Shown here: one piece after another, positions 1-8,616 of the stretch
How the letters are laid out: each line of letters starts with the position of its first letter
Position numbering within the stretch: position 1 is the first letter of the stretch
NCBI RefSeq assembly: GCF_000970675.1
Contig: NZ_LAJA01000014.1
Span: 124,001 to 188,000 of the forward strand
DNA from: Domibacillus tundrae
Lineage (GTDB): Bacteria > Bacillota > Bacilli > Bacillales > Domibacillaceae
Direction: 5' to 3'
Length of the DNA stretch: 64,000 bases
The notes under the pieces: model-generated
The model's database searches: none
Seen by the model: only the letters and a program-made list of their open reading frames with translations
What the model was told of the DNA's origin: nothing
Made by a program: the position numbers and the translations under genes

Positions 1-399
1 GCGCGAAAAAGCGGACATATCATTAATATTGCCTCACAGGCAGGCAAAATGGCGACACCAAAATCAGCGGTTTATGCAGCGACAAAACATGCTGTCCTTG
101 GCTATACAAACAGCCTGAGGATGGAAATGGGCCAGTTTGGTATCTTTGTCACCGCCATTAACCCGGGACCAATCGCAACACCATTTTTCGACCAGGCCGA
201 TCCGGACGGAACGTATGTGAAGAATGCAGGCAAGTTTATGCTTGATCCAGAAGACGTCGCCCGGAAAATAGTGGACGTTATTGGCCGTCCGGTGCGGGAA
301 GTAAATATGCCCCGCTGGATGGCAGCCGGCAGCCAAATTCATTCACTGTTTCCGAAAATCGTTGAGCGAATTGGTCGTACCGCTTTTTTCAAAAAATAA
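1..399 (+). CDS. yqjQ: SDR family NAD(P)-dependent oxidoreductase, C-terminal part (YqjQ-like)
   Basis: The open frame enters from the window edge, so about 132 C-terminal residues are present and the nucleotide-binding N terminus is outside. The visible part has the classical short-chain dehydrogenase catalytic set: Ser in INIASQAGK and the YAATK motif (Tyr and Lys), followed by the NPGPIATPF segment that closes over the cofactor. The substrate cannot be told. The sequence resembles Bacillus YqjQ from memory, which is itself uncharacterised. The gene ends in a bidirectional terminator shared with the convergent hydrolase gene. Confidence 0.85.
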   Translation, partial: ARKSGHIINIASQAGKMATPKSAVYAATKHAVLGYTNSLRMEMGQFGIFVTAINPGPIATPFFDQADPDGTYVKNAGKFMLDPEDVARKIVDVIGRPVREVNMPRWMAAGSQIHSLFPKIVERIGRTAFFKK

Positions 400-424
400 A
401 AGGAGCCTCTTATAGGCTCCTTTT
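398..424. terminator. Bidirectional Rho-independent terminator
   Basis: A 10-bp perfect stem (AAAAGGAGCC / GGCTCCTTTT) with a 7-nt loop lies between two convergent genes. The A and T runs on both flanks let it work in either direction. Confidence 0.85.
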
Positions 425-425
425 A

Positions 426-1385
426 TTATGGGTTCAAATGGAATTCTGATAAAAAGCGATCAATGGCTTTTTCGTACTCTTCCGGGTTTTCGTTATAAGA
501 TTGGGCGTGTATACCATTTTCTGCCATAAAAAGCTGCTTTGGTCCTTTTTTTGCATTAAACAGCGCTTCCGTCATATCCGGTAAAATAAAATCATCCTCT
601 TTGCTATGAATGAATAAAACTGGATTTTTAATGTCTCCAACGGCTTCAAGCGGCGACAGTTCTGCCATTTTATAGCGGCCGCGCAGCCAGACGGCCCATT
701 CGGCGATCGTCATGAAAAACGGCGGTGAAAAGCCAAGTTCACGCTTTATTTGATGCTGCACTTGTTTGCGGAAGTCTGAAAACGGACAGTCCGCCACGTA
801 AAAAGACGCTTTGTCTTCTAAGGTGCCAGCGTATAATAAAAGAGTGACCGCACCCATTGACTCGCCGTGAATGCCGAAACGAACGTCCGCACCTTCACGG
901 CGGACGAGTTCATCAACAACTGCTTTTAAGTCGTGTTTTTCAAAATGTCCATAGCTTGTAAATGATCCTTCCGATTCCCCGTGGCGGCGATGATCAAAGA
1001 GAACAGCATTAAAACCGCGTTTTAAAAACACATTCATATATTTAACCGAATTGACTTTATGTTCGGTTACACCGTGGCAAAAGATTACGTACGGCTGGCC
1101 GGGATTTGGTATAATAAAGACGCTTTTCAGACGGGTGCCATCAAGAGATGAGACCCACACTTCTTCTTTCGGAAGCTGGTTATACACGTTTTTATCGTAT
1201 CGGCCGGCTTTTGTTTCTCGTTCTGTAATCGCTTCTTCCGCTTTTTTGGCAATATACAAAATCCGGCTTGACAAATAAAAACCCGTTCCAGCCGTTAAAA
1301 AAGCTGCGGAAAGACCGGCAGCAAGCCCTTTCTTTATAGCCGATGAGCGTCGTAGTCGGCTGTTTTTGATATATCTTGTATCCAT
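426..1385 (-). CDS. yqkD: Alpha/beta hydrolase with N-terminal membrane anchor (YqkD-like)
   Basis: A 319-residue alpha/beta hydrolase. The nucleophile elbow is GESMG (HGESMGAVTLL), and candidate acid and base are Asp in HSKEDDF and His in NGIHAQS. Residues ~18-42 form a hydrophobic N-terminal segment, so the enzyme is probably tethered to the membrane. The natural substrate is unknown. A strong ribosome site (GGAGGA, about 9 nt upstream) supports the ATG at 1385. That start lies 52 nt inside the end of the upstream aldo/keto reductase gene, so the two are probably translationally coupled. Confidence 0.85.
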   Translation of the reverse strand: MDTRYIKNSRLRRSSAIKKGLAAGLSAAFLTAGTGFYLSSRILYIAKKAEEAITERETKAGRYDKNVYNQLPKEEVWVSSLDGTRLKSVFIIPNPGQPYVIFCHGVTEHKVNSVKYMNVFLKRGFNAVLFDHRRHGESEGSFTSYGHFEKHDLKAVVDELVRREGADVRFGIHGESMGAVTLLLYAGTLEDKASFYVADCPFSDFRKQVQHQIKRELGFSPPFFMTIAEWAVWLRGRYKMAELSPLEAVGDIKNPVLFIHSKEDDFILPDMTEALFNAKKGPKQLFMAENGIHAQSYNENPEEYEKAIDRFLSEFHLNP

Positions 1386-2257
1386 TTATATTCTTCCTCC
1401 GTCAGCGCGGCTTCCTGGACCGCACGGGCATTTTCTTTTAACTGTTCCACGGAGCTTGCACCGGCAACAACAGTAGCTGCAGCGGGATGCTGAAGCACGT
1501 AGCGAAAAGCAAGGCCGTTTAATGTGCGTCCTTCTGGCAGATTCTTTTCAAGCGTTGATAATACGGTTTCCAGTTCGGCTTCATTGTACCAATTGAGTCC
1601 TTTTTTTGACGCTTTCGGCAGTTTATCGCGCCATTGATTGCTTAACAAGCCAAACGCAACAGGACCACGGGCGGCGACAGTGACGCCATTCTCTGCTAAA
1701 ATAGGAAGCGCCTGTACTTCAGGACGGCGGTCCAATATGCTGTACTGCATCATGACATTTGAAAGGTTGGATCGTTTTACATACTGGTCGATGACGGTCG
1801 GGCGGATGGAGGAAATGCCATATGCGCGGATAAATCCTTCTGCTTTTAGGTCCTCAAACGCTTCAATTGTTTCATCGATCGGATCATCAAGTGTACCGCC
1901 ATGCAGCTGATATAAATCAATATAGTCAATGCCGAGGCGTTTTAAACTTTGTTTTGCCGCTTCTTTTATGTACGTCTTAGAAGCATCCCACGTCCAGCTG
2001 TCTTTTGACTCTGTCCAGCGGTTGCCTGCTTTTGTGGCAATAACTACTTGATCGCGGACAGAATGAAGGGTTTTGCCGACGAGCTGTTCGTTGAGACCGA
2101 AGTCATACAAATCAGCTGTATCGAAATAAGTAATGCCTTCGTCGAGTGCCGTTTTTAAGATGGCTTCCGCTTGCTTTTCTTCAGTCCCGATCGACATGCA
2201 GCCGAGACCAAGTTCACTGGCGAAAATCCCGGACTGGCCAATTTCACGTGTATTCAA
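1334..2257 (-). CDS. yqkF: Aldo/keto reductase (YqkF-like)
   Basis: A 307-residue (beta/alpha)8 NADPH-dependent oxidoreductase. The AKR tetrad is visible: Asp and Tyr in FDTADLYDFG, Lys in VIATKAG and His in YQLHGG. The N-terminal GLGCMSIG and C-terminal VVAGASSVEQL, the phosphate-binding part, are also typical. The start is TTG, chosen because AAGGAAGGTGA lies just upstream and MNTREIGQSG is the expected family beginning. The physiological aldehyde is not known. It shares an operon with the hydrolase gene whose start it overlaps, and is divergent from nudF. Confidence 0.88.
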   Translation of the reverse strand: MNTREIGQSGIFASELGLGCMSIGTEEKQAEAILKTALDEGITYFDTADLYDFGLNEQLVGKTLHSVRDQVVIATKAGNRWTESKDSWTWDASKTYIKEAAKQSLKRLGIDYIDLYQLHGGTLDDPIDETIEAFEDLKAEGFIRAYGISSIRPTVIDQYVKRSNLSNVMMQYSILDRRPEVQALPILAENGVTVAARGPVAFGLLSNQWRDKLPKASKKGLNWYNEAELETVLSTLEKNLPEGRTLNGLAFRYVLQHPAAATVVAGASSVEQLKENARAVQEAALTEEEYKWIQDISKTADYDAHRL

Positions 2258-2325
2258 CTTGAATCACCTTCCTTTTTCATACAGTGTATCATAAAGGAAG
2301 GAAAAAATAGAAAAGAGGAACTCTG

Positions 2326-2871
2326 ATGCATAAATTCGAAGAAAAAACGACGAAAACGGAATCGGTTTTTAAAGGAAAAGTGATCAGCTTGCAGGTCGAT
2401 GATGTTGTTTTGCCCGATGGAAACAAAGCAAAACGAGAGTTAATTAAACACCCTGGTGCTGTCTGCGTGATCGCGATTACCGATGAAAAGAAAATCATTT
2501 TAGTAGAACAATACCGAAAAGCATTGGAGCGTCCACTTGTTGAAGTACCGGCCGGTAAATTGGAGTCCGGAGAAGAACCATCTTATTGCGCAGAACGAGA
2601 GCTTGAAGAAGAAACAGGCTACCGTCCAGGCAGTATCACACACGTTCAGTCTTTTTACACATCACCAGGGTTTGCGGATGAACTCGTTCACGTGTTTTTG
2701 GCGGAAGGGCTGGAGAAGGTCGAAGGAGGACTTGCTGCGGATGAAGACGAGTTTGTTGAGTTAATGGAAGTGACGCTCTCAGAAGCGGAACAGCTTGCAA
2801 AAGAAGAGCGGATTTTTGATGCGAAAACGCTCTGGGCACTTCAATATATCCGTTTAAACGGGCTGGCATAA
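2326..2871 (+). CDS. nudF: ADP-ribose pyrophosphatase, Nudix hydrolase
   Basis: 181 residues, the usual NudF length. It hydrolyses ADP-ribose to AMP and ribose 5-phosphate. The complete Nudix box is present around residues 86-108: GKLESGE, seven residues, then RELEEETGY, which carries the metal-binding glutamates. GAGGA precedes the ATG at a normal distance. In Bacillus the gene also lies just upstream of spoIIM and fur. A sigma-E-like promoter for spoIIM overlaps its stop codon. Confidence 0.93.
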   Translation: MHKFEEKTTKTESVFKGKVISLQVDDVVLPDGNKAKRELIKHPGAVCVIAITDEKKIILVEQYRKALERPLVEVPAGKLESGEEPSYCAERELEEETGYRPGSITHVQSFYTSPGFADELVHVFLAEGLEKVEGGLAADEDEFVELMEVTLSEAEQLAKEERIFDAKTLWALQYIRLNGLA

Positions 2872-2894
2872 TAACAGGCTCCCTTTCATATAGT
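2866..2894 (+). promoter_or_regulatory. Candidate sigma-E promoter of spoIIM
   Basis: GCATAAT and CATATAGT are separated by 14 bp. This fits the sigma-E consensus (KMATATT, 14-15 bp, CATACAMT) with a few mismatches and agrees with mother-cell expression known for spoIIM in B. subtilis. It overlaps the end of nudF. Confidence 0.5.
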
Positions 2895-2919
2895 GCGAGA
2901 AGAGAGGGGGCCTCCATTT

Positions 2920-3549
2920 ATGTGGACTGCCATCATCGATCATATTCAAAAAAGAGCGGCACTGTATTTATTTTCAGCAGTGTTGTTTATGACTGGTACG
3001 GCTTTTGGCGCGATGATGGTCAACAGCATGGAGCCGGTGCAAAAATCCGAATTGTATTCCTATGTAAAAGAGTTTTTCGGTCAATCTTCAGCCGGCACTG
3101 TGGCGAATCCGGCCGATCTTTTTGTTGAAAGCTTGATTCACAATTTAAAGTTTACCGGTGCAATGTGGGTGGCGGGCATATCGATTATTGGATTGCCGCT
3201 CATTTTTATTCTTCTTTTTTTAAAAGGAGCAGTGACGGGCTTTTCAGTCGGATTTCTTATTCAACAAATGAAATGGGACGGGCTTTTCCTATCGCTTTTA
3301 GCGATTTTGCCACAAAATGTAATTCTTGTCCCTGTTTTTTTATTTACCGCAGTGATGTCCGCGTCTTGTTCGATCCGTCTCGTTCAAAAAATTACAACAC
3401 GCCAGACGATGCCCATCCCGATAGCGAAAAGTTTTCTCGTTTATGTAGGCTATGCTGGCGGGGGAGCAGCAGCCATTTTGCTTGCTTCGTTAACGGAGGC
3501 ATTTATCTCGAGCCAGTTTATGAATATTCTTGTAAATAAATTCTTTTGA
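2920..3549 (+). CDS. spoIIM: Stage II sporulation protein M
   Basis: 209 residues with about five hydrophobic membrane segments, and a DUF95-type fold. SpoIIM is part of the mother-cell SpoIID-SpoIIM-SpoIIP complex that drives septal thinning and membrane migration during engulfment. The conserved core (LFVESLIHNLKF, then IIGLPLIFILLFLKGAVTGF) is clear. The ATG at 2920 follows AGAGGGGG at good spacing. An in-frame GTG at 2893 has no ribosome site. The gene sits between nudF and fur as in B. subtilis. Confidence 0.93.
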   Translation: MWTAIIDHIQKRAALYLFSAVLFMTGTAFGAMMVNSMEPVQKSELYSYVKEFFGQSSAGTVANPADLFVESLIHNLKFTGAMWVAGISIIGLPLIFILLFLKGAVTGFSVGFLIQQMKWDGLFLSLLAILPQNVILVPVFLFTAVMSASCSIRLVQKITTRQTMPIPIAKSFLVYVGYAGGGAAAILLASLTEAFISSQFMNILVNKFF

Positions 3550-3573
3550 TTCATTGGCGCCTTTTGTTATAAT
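3546..3573 (+). promoter_or_regulatory. Sigma-A promoter of fur
   Basis: TTGATT and a perfect TATAAT are 16 bp apart, ending 32 nt before the fur start. The -35 overlaps the spoIIM stop codon. Confidence 0.7.
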
Positions 3574-3604
3574 AAAGAGTACATCGGCGAGGGAGGGGAC
3601 AAAA

Positions 3605-4090
3605 ATGGAAAGCCGGATTGACCGAATAAAAAAACAGCTGCACTCAGCAAGCTATAAATTAACACCGCAGCGCGAAGCTACTGTGCGTGTTCTTCTTGAA
3701 CATGAAGAGGACCATTTAAGCGCTGAAGACGTGTACCTCCTCGTTAAAGAAAAAGCACCGGAAATTGGGTTGGCTACAGTCTACAGAACGCTCGAATTAT
3801 TAAATGAACTCAAAGTGGTTGATAAAATAAATTTTGGAGACGGTGTCTCCCGCTACGATCTTCGCCAGGAAGGCGCAGCGCACTTTCACCATCATCTCGT
3901 CTGTATTGAATGCGGGGCGGTGGATGAGATTCAAGAAGATTTGCTGGATGATGTAGAAGCGATTGTTGAAAGCAGATGGAATTTTAAAATTAAAGATCAC
4001 CGCCTGACGTTTCATGGCATTTGCAGCAGATGCCATTCGAAAGAGCAAGAAGATGAGCAGGAAGATTTGGAAAAGCAGCACGCAGAATAA
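3605..4090 (+). CDS. fur: Ferric uptake regulator Fur
   Basis: 161 residues. The N-terminal winged helix ([15 protein letters not shown], then [13 protein letters not shown]) reads DNA. The C-terminal half carries the metal sites: the HFHHHLVC segment and two CxxC pairs (CIECG and CSRCH) for structural zinc. It represses iron uptake genes when Fe2+ is bound. The start at 3605 is set by GAGGGAGGGG; an upstream in-frame start at 3554 lies inside the promoter. PerR and Zur are close relatives, but position next to spoIIM and xerD supports Fur. Confidence 0.92.
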   Translation: MESRIDRIKKQLHSASYKLTPQREATVRVLLEHEEDHLSAEDVYLLVKEKAPEIGLATVYRTLELLNELKVVDKINFGDGVSRYDLRQEGAAHFHHHLVCIECGAVDEIQEDLLDDVEAIVESRWNFKIKDHRLTFHGICSRCHSKEQEDEQEDLEKQHAE

Positions 4091-4121
4091 ACCTTTCGAT
4101 TCCAATCGGAAGGTTTTTTTA
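4091..4121 (+). terminator. Rho-independent terminator after fur
   Basis: An inverted repeat ACCTTTCGAT / ATCGGAAGGT, with one G-T pair and a 4-nt loop, runs into a T stretch. Confidence 0.8.
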
Positions 4122-4140
4122 TAATGAAGGAGGTGTATGT

Positions 4141-5031
4141 ATGAATGACCATGTAAATGATTTTTTGCATTTTTCGCTTGTTGAAAAAGGGCTTTCAGAT
4201 AACACGATTTCGGCTTATCGGCGTGATCTCCGCCATTATACAGAGTATATGGAAAAAGTAGAGCAGATCAAGATGCCAGATATTCAGCGGCTGCATATTT
4301 TGCATTTTTTGGAACAGCTGAAAGACCAGGGGAAATCAGCTAAAACAATTGCCCGCCATATTTCAACGATTCGCTCCTTTCATCACTTTTTAATTCAAGA
4401 CCGGATCAGCGCGCATGATCCGACACATCATATTGAAACGCCTAAATCCGGCCGTACGCTTCCGAAAGTATTAAACATGGAAGAAACGGAAGCATTGCTT
4501 GCCGCACCTGACACGACGACGCCGCTGGGCATGCGGGATAAAGCGATGATTGAGCTGATGTACGCATCTGGTTTGCGCGTTAGTGAATTAACGTCTTTAA
4601 ATAAAGAAGATGTTCATATCACAATGGGGTTTGTCCGCTGCACTGGAAAAGGCGGCAAAGAGCGGATTATTCCCGTTGGAAGCCATGCACTGGAAGCCAT
4701 TGAGCGATACTTGCAAAGCGGCCGTCCGAAACTTGTTTCCACTAAACGACGTGATGAAGCACTATTTTTAAATCATTATGGGCAGCGGCTGACGCGCCAA
4801 GGGTTTTGGAAAGTCATTAAAGCAATGGCCAAAAAAGCGACGATTGAGAAAGAGTTAACACCGCATACGATCCGCCATTCGTTTGCTACACATTTACTGG
4901 AAAACGGTGCAGATTTGCGGGCGGTGCAGGAAATGCTTGGCCATGCGGACATTTCAACTACTCAAATTTATACGCATGTGACAAAAACGAGGTTAAAAGA
5001 TGTATATAGTCAGTTTCACCCCCGCGCCTGA
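4141..5031 (+). CDS. xerD: Site-specific tyrosine recombinase XerD
   Basis: 296 residues, standard for XerD. With its partner XerC/CodV it resolves chromosome dimers at dif. The N-terminal core-binding domain spans about 1-85. The catalytic residues are all visible: Arg in SGLRVSEL, Lys in GKGGKER, His and Arg in HTIRHSF, His in LGHADIS and the nucleophile Tyr in TQIYTHV. AAGGAGGTG precedes the ATG. In B. subtilis the gene (ripX) also follows fur and precedes drm. Confidence 0.93.
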   Translation: MNDHVNDFLHFSLVEKGLSDNTISAYRRDLRHYTEYMEKVEQIKMPDIQRLHILHFLEQLKDQGKSAKTIARHISTIRSFHHFLIQDRISAHDPTHHIETPKSGRTLPKVLNMEETEALLAAPDTTTPLGMRDKAMIELMYASGLRVSELTSLNKEDVHITMGFVRCTGKGGKERIIPVGSHALEAIERYLQSGRPKLVSTKRRDEALFLNHYGQRLTRQGFWKVIKAMAKKATIEKELTPHTIRHSFATHLLENGADLRAVQEMLGHADISTTQIYTHVTKTRLKDVYSQFHPRA

Positions 5032-5060
5032 AAAATTTTTCGGGCGCATTTTGTATTTTA
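5024..5060 (+). terminator. Rho-independent terminator after xerD
   Basis: The stem GCGCCTGAA / TTCGGGCGC spans the xerD stop codon and is followed by a T-rich tail. The tail also holds the -35 of the deoB promoter. Confidence 0.65.
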
Positions 5061-5079
5061 TGTACAAATGGATTATACT
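5051..5079 (+). promoter_or_regulatory. Sigma-A promoter of the deoB-punA-pdp operon
   Basis: TTGTAT and TATACT are exactly 17 bp apart. The predicted start point is near 5086, about 100 nt before the deoB ATG, leaving a long leader. Confidence 0.7.
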
Positions 5080-5086
5080 AAAAAAG

Positions 5087-5104
5087 AGAAGTCAGACTTC
5101 TGAC
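5087..5104. promoter_or_regulatory. Inverted repeat at the deoB start point, candidate operator
   Basis: GTCAGA-CT-TCTGAC (5091-5104) is a perfect 6-bp inverted repeat, overlapped by a second one, AGAAGT-CAG-ACTTCT (5087-5101). It lies directly at the predicted transcription start, where a repressor would block RNA polymerase. The protein is unknown. The short symmetric GTC...GAC form is reminiscent of GntR-family sites, but this is inference. Confidence 0.45.
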
Positions 5105-5184
5105 AATTAACGTTTTACAGGTTATCTGTCAGGCAGTCAGGGTAAAAATAAGAATACAATGGATCAGAAGGGAGAAACGGAAAA

Positions 5185-6366
5185 ATGGATCATTCGTTTA
5201 AACGGATTCACTTAATCGTTCTCGACTCAGTTGGAATTGGAGAAGCACCGGATGCCTCTATGTTCGGGGATGAAGGCGCTGACACACTCGGTCATATTGC
5301 TGAAAGAATGAACGGATTGAATATGCCAAATATGGAGGCACTTGGTTTATCCAGCATTAAAGAAATTCAAGGAATTAAAAAGATGGAAAAACCGGCTGCT
5401 TTTTGGACGAAAATGCAGGAAGCATCAAACGGAAAAGATACGATGACGGGTCATTGGGAAATCATGGGCCTTAATATTCAAACCCCTTTTCAAGTATTTC
5501 CAGATGGATTTCCGTCCTCATTGATCCGGGAGCTGGAAGAAAAGTCCGGCCGTAAAGTGATTGGCAATAAGCCGGCCAGTGGAACGGAAATTTTAGATGA
5601 GCTTGGCGAAGAACATATGAAAACAGGGGCATTGATTGTTTATACATCAGCAGATTCCGTCCTGCAAATTGCCGCACATGAAGAAATTGTCCCGCTTGAT
5701 GAATTATATAGTATTTGTGAAACAGCACGTGCGATGACAAAAACAGGCGATTATATGGTCGGACGTGTGATTGCCCGCCCATTTCTCGGCGAACCGGGGG
5801 ATTTCAAGCGTACTTCAAACCGCCACGATTATGCACTTAAGCCGTTTGGCCGCACTGTGATGAATGAACTGAAAGACGCATCATTCGATGTTATTGCCGT
5901 TGGGAAAATTGCGGACATTTATGACGGAGAAGGAGTAACAGAAGCGATTCGTACAACGTCAAACATGGATGGAATGGACAAATTTATTGGAGTGGCGGAA
6001 AAAGATTTTACAGGTTTGTCGTTTTTGAATCTTGTTGATTTTGATGCTTTATTTGGACATCGCCGTGACCCGGAAGGATACGGAAAAGCGCTGGAAGAGT
6101 TTGATGCGCGTCTGCCGGAACTGCTGGATAAATTGAATGAAAATGATCTGCTTATTTTAACAGCTGATCATGGTAATGATCCGATTCATCATGGAACGGA
6201 CCATACACGTGAATACGTGCCGCTTCTTGTATTTTCAAAAGCATTTGCACAGGGCGAAGAACTTGCCTTGCGTCAAACATTTGCGGACATCGGTGCTTCG
6301 ATTGCCGACAACTTTAACGTCACAATGCCTGAGTACGGAAAAAGTTTTATGGAGGAATTACGATGA
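5185..6366 (+). CDS. deoB: Phosphopentomutase
   Basis: 393 residues, alkaline-phosphatase superfamily. It interconverts (deoxy)ribose 1-phosphate and 5-phosphate, linking nucleoside breakdown to central metabolism. Two-metal ligands are recognisable: Asp in [12 protein letters not shown], the DTMTGHWE segment with the active Thr, and the C-terminal LTADHGNDP and GTDHTRE motifs. GAAGGGAGAAA precedes the ATG. It is the first gene of a nucleoside salvage operon. Its stop overlaps the punA start as ATGA. Confidence 0.95.
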   Translation: MDHSFKRIHLIVLDSVGIGEAPDASMFGDEGADTLGHIAERMNGLNMPNMEALGLSSIKEIQGIKKMEKPAAFWTKMQEASNGKDTMTGHWEIMGLNIQTPFQVFPDGFPSSLIRELEEKSGRKVIGNKPASGTEILDELGEEHMKTGALIVYTSADSVLQIAAHEEIVPLDELYSICETARAMTKTGDYMVGRVIARPFLGEPGDFKRTSNRHDYALKPFGRTVMNELKDASFDVIAVGKIADIYDGEGVTEAIRTTSNMDGMDKFIGVAEKDFTGLSFLNLVDFDALFGHRRDPEGYGKALEEFDARLPELLDKLNENDLLILTADHGNDPIHHGTDHTREYVPLLVFSKAFAQGEELALRQTFADIGASIADNFNVTMPEYGKSFMEELR

Positions 6367-7178
6367 ACTTCGAACACATTAACGAAGCAGCGCAGTTTTT
6401 AAATGAGAAGCTTAATCAAACACCGGAAATTGGGCTCATTTTAGGTTCGGGTCTTGGTGTGCTGGCCGATGAAGTGGAAAATGCCGTTACGATTCCATAT
6501 GAAACAATCCCCCACTTCCCGGTTTCTACTGTAGAAGGCCATGCGGGAGAGCTGGTCATCGGCACGTTGTCCGGCAAAATCGTCACAGCGATGAAGGGAC
6601 GCTTTCATTATTACGAAGGCTATACGTTTGAGCAAGTAACATTTCCGGTACGTGTGATGAAAGCACTTGGCATCGAAACCGTGATTGTCACAAATGCAGC
6701 AGGCGGCGTGAATGAATCATTTGAGCCGGGCGACTTAATGCTTATTTCAGACCATTTAAATTTAATGGGCGGCAACCCGCTTATCGGGAAAAACGATAAC
6801 CGTCTGGGCGTTCGTTTTCCGGATATGTCCACAGCGTATAGCCGTGAACTGCGGAAGCTGGCGAAAGAAGCAGCAGCGCGAGTGGGTATTATGGTGAAAG
6901 AAGGGGTCTATGCAGGGAACACTGGACCAGTATATGAAACGCCGGCTGAAGTTCGTATGGCGCGTGTACTTGGAGCGGACGCGGTTGGAATGTCAACGGT
7001 GCCGGAAGTCATCGTCGCGCGTCACAGCAGCATGAACGTGCTGGGCATTTCATGCATTTCCAATATGGCTGCAGGAATCTTAGATCAGCCGCTTGCGCAC
7101 GAGGAAGTGATTGAAACGACAGAAAAAGTACGCGCGGATTTCCTTGCTTACGTAAAAGAGATTGTCCAATCTTTGTAA
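6363..7178 (+). CDS. punA: Purine-nucleoside phosphorylase (trimeric, PNP/MTAP family)
   Basis: 271 residues. It splits guanosine, inosine and deoxy forms to base and (deoxy)ribose 1-phosphate, which DeoB then isomerises. Family motifs are [13 protein letters not shown] near the N terminus, [16 protein letters not shown] and [13 protein letters not shown]. The C-terminal SNMAAGI segment, with Asn in the base-specificity position, fits a guanosine/inosine enzyme of the PupG type. The start overlaps the deoB stop (ATGA), with GGAGGAA upstream. Confidence 0.93.
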   Translation: MNFEHINEAAQFLNEKLNQTPEIGLILGSGLGVLADEVENAVTIPYETIPHFPVSTVEGHAGELVIGTLSGKIVTAMKGRFHYYEGYTFEQVTFPVRVMKALGIETVIVTNAAGGVNESFEPGDLMLISDHLNLMGGNPLIGKNDNRLGVRFPDMSTAYSRELRKLAKEAAARVGIMVKEGVYAGNTGPVYETPAEVRMARVLGADAVGMSTVPEVIVARHSSMNVLGISCISNMAAGILDQPLAHEEVIETTEKVRADFLAYVKEIVQSL

Positions 7179-7193
7179 AGGTGTGATCATGAG

Positions 7194-8498
7194 ATGAGAA
7201 TGGTCGATGTTATACACAACAAGCGTAATGGCCAAGCGTTAACAGATGAAGAAATTCAATTTTTTGTTGAAGGCTATACAAAAGGCGATATCCCGGATTA
7301 TCAGGCGTCCGCTTTTATGATGGCGATCTATTTTCAAGGAATGAATCCGCGGGAAACGGCCGTTCTCACAAAAGCGATGGTGGATTCTGGTGAAACAATT
7401 GATCTGTCCGGCATTCAAGGGCATAAAGTAGACAAGCACTCAACAGGGGGAGTGGGTGATAAGGTAACATTTATTGTCGGCCCGCTTGTCGCTTCAGCCG
7501 GCGTGCCGGTCGCAAAAATGTCCGGCCGCGGCCTCGGTCATACCGGCGGGACGCTCGATAAGCTGGAAGCGATCGATGGGCTGCAAATCGAAATGTCGAA
7601 AGAGAAGTTTATTGACAATGTCAATAAATACAAGCTAGCGGTTGCAGGACAAACCGGCAATTTGGCGCCAGCCGATAAGAAATTGTACGCACTTCGGGAT
7701 GTGACAGCAACAGTTGAGGCCATTCCGCTTATTGCGGGCTCAATTATGAGTAAAAAGCTTGCCTCCGGTGCGGACAGCATTGTACTTGATGTAAAAACCG
7801 GTTCAGGGGCGTTTATGAAAACGCTCGAAGATTCAGAAGCATTGGCAAAAGAGATGGTTGCGATTGGCAATAATCTAGGGCGTAAAACGGTGGCGATCAT
7901 TAGTGACATGAACCAGCCGCTCGGATTTGAAGTAGGCAACGCCAATGAAATTAAAGAGGCCGTTGATATTTTGCAAGGAGCGAAAGTAGACGACTTGCGG
8001 GCTTTGTCACTTGAAATTGCTTCGCACATGACGGTTCTTGCCGGTGCATTTAGCGATTATGACGAAGCGCGGACCACACTTGAAGCCAACCTTGAAAACG
8101 GACAGGCGTTCGAAGCGTTCCGCCAGTTTATCATCGCGCAAGGCGGTGATATCAGCATGATTGATGACACAACGAAGCTTCCGCAGGCAAAATTCCATGT
8201 AGATGTTACAGCCGATGAAGAAGGGTTTGTAGCGGAAATTGATGCGGAATCCATCGGGACAGCTGCCATGTACTTAGGAGCAGGGCGCGCAACGAAAGAG
8301 GATGAGATTAATCACGCCGTCGGTATTACACTAAAGAAAAAAATCGGGGATACCGTTCAAAAAGGGGACGTGCTTGTGACTCTTCATGCAGATTCAGAAT
8401 CAGCAGAAAACTCCATGGAAAAAGTAAAACAGGCGTACCGGTTTTCACCAGAAAAAGTAGACCGGCCAACACTCATTCATAAAGTAATTCGGGACTGA
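7194..8498 (+). CDS. pdp: Pyrimidine-nucleoside phosphorylase
   Basis: 434 residues. It phosphorolyses uridine and thymidine. The thymidine/pyrimidine phosphorylase signature is present (SGRGLGHTGGTLDKLE) together with DKHSTGGVGDK for phosphate binding and the C-terminal swivelling domain. MRMVD is the family-typical start. In B. subtilis pdp lies with nupC and dra elsewhere. Here it completes a three-gene salvage operon with deoB and punA, and stands where dacF would be expected before spoIIAA. Confidence 0.93.
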   Translation: MRMVDVIHNKRNGQALTDEEIQFFVEGYTKGDIPDYQASAFMMAIYFQGMNPRETAVLTKAMVDSGETIDLSGIQGHKVDKHSTGGVGDKVTFIVGPLVASAGVPVAKMSGRGLGHTGGTLDKLEAIDGLQIEMSKEKFIDNVNKYKLAVAGQTGNLAPADKKLYALRDVTATVEAIPLIAGSIMSKKLASGADSIVLDVKTGSGAFMKTLEDSEALAKEMVAIGNNLGRKTVAIISDMNQPLGFEVGNANEIKEAVDILQGAKVDDLRALSLEIASHMTVLAGAFSDYDEARTTLEANLENGQAFEAFRQFIIAQGGDISMIDDTTKLPQAKFHVDVTADEEGFVAEIDAESIGTAAMYLGAGRATKEDEINHAVGITLKKKIGDTVQKGDVLVTLHADSESAENSMEKVKQAYRFSPEKVDRPTLIHKVIRD

Positions 8499-8518
8499 CA
8501 ATTGTCAGTCCTTTTTTT
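8492..8518 (+). terminator. Rho-independent terminator after pdp
   Basis: The perfect 10-bp palindrome GGACTGACAA / TTGTCAGTCC, which includes the pdp stop codon, is followed by seven T. Confidence 0.88.
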
Positions 8519-8556
8519 GTCGAAAAATAAGAGCTTTTTTCTAGTTTTGGCAACAA

Positions 8557-8586
8557 GAAGGAAAAAGGCTCTTAGAAAAAGAAATG
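8557..8586 (+). promoter_or_regulatory. Candidate sigma-H promoter of spoIIA
   Basis: GAAGGAAAA and AAAGAAATG are 12 bp apart, resembling the sigma-H elements RnAGGAWWW and RnnGAATWW with an imperfect -10. B. subtilis spoIIA is sigma-H and Spo0A dependent. The -35 lies in one arm of a long imperfect inverted repeat (8529-8541 with 8561-8573). Confidence 0.4.
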
Positions 8587-8616
8587 AACGTATCAGCACA
8601 TAAAGGAGGAATTACG

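Noticed and set aside
3554-3604. Extended N terminus of Fur
   Set aside because: The extension would translate the promoter and has no ribosome site; GAGGGAGGGG fits the ATG at 3605.
7538-8029. 163-codon minus-strand ORF inside pdp
   Set aside because: It is antisense to the conserved pdp core, Ser/Thr rich as expected of a shadow frame, and has no ribosome site.
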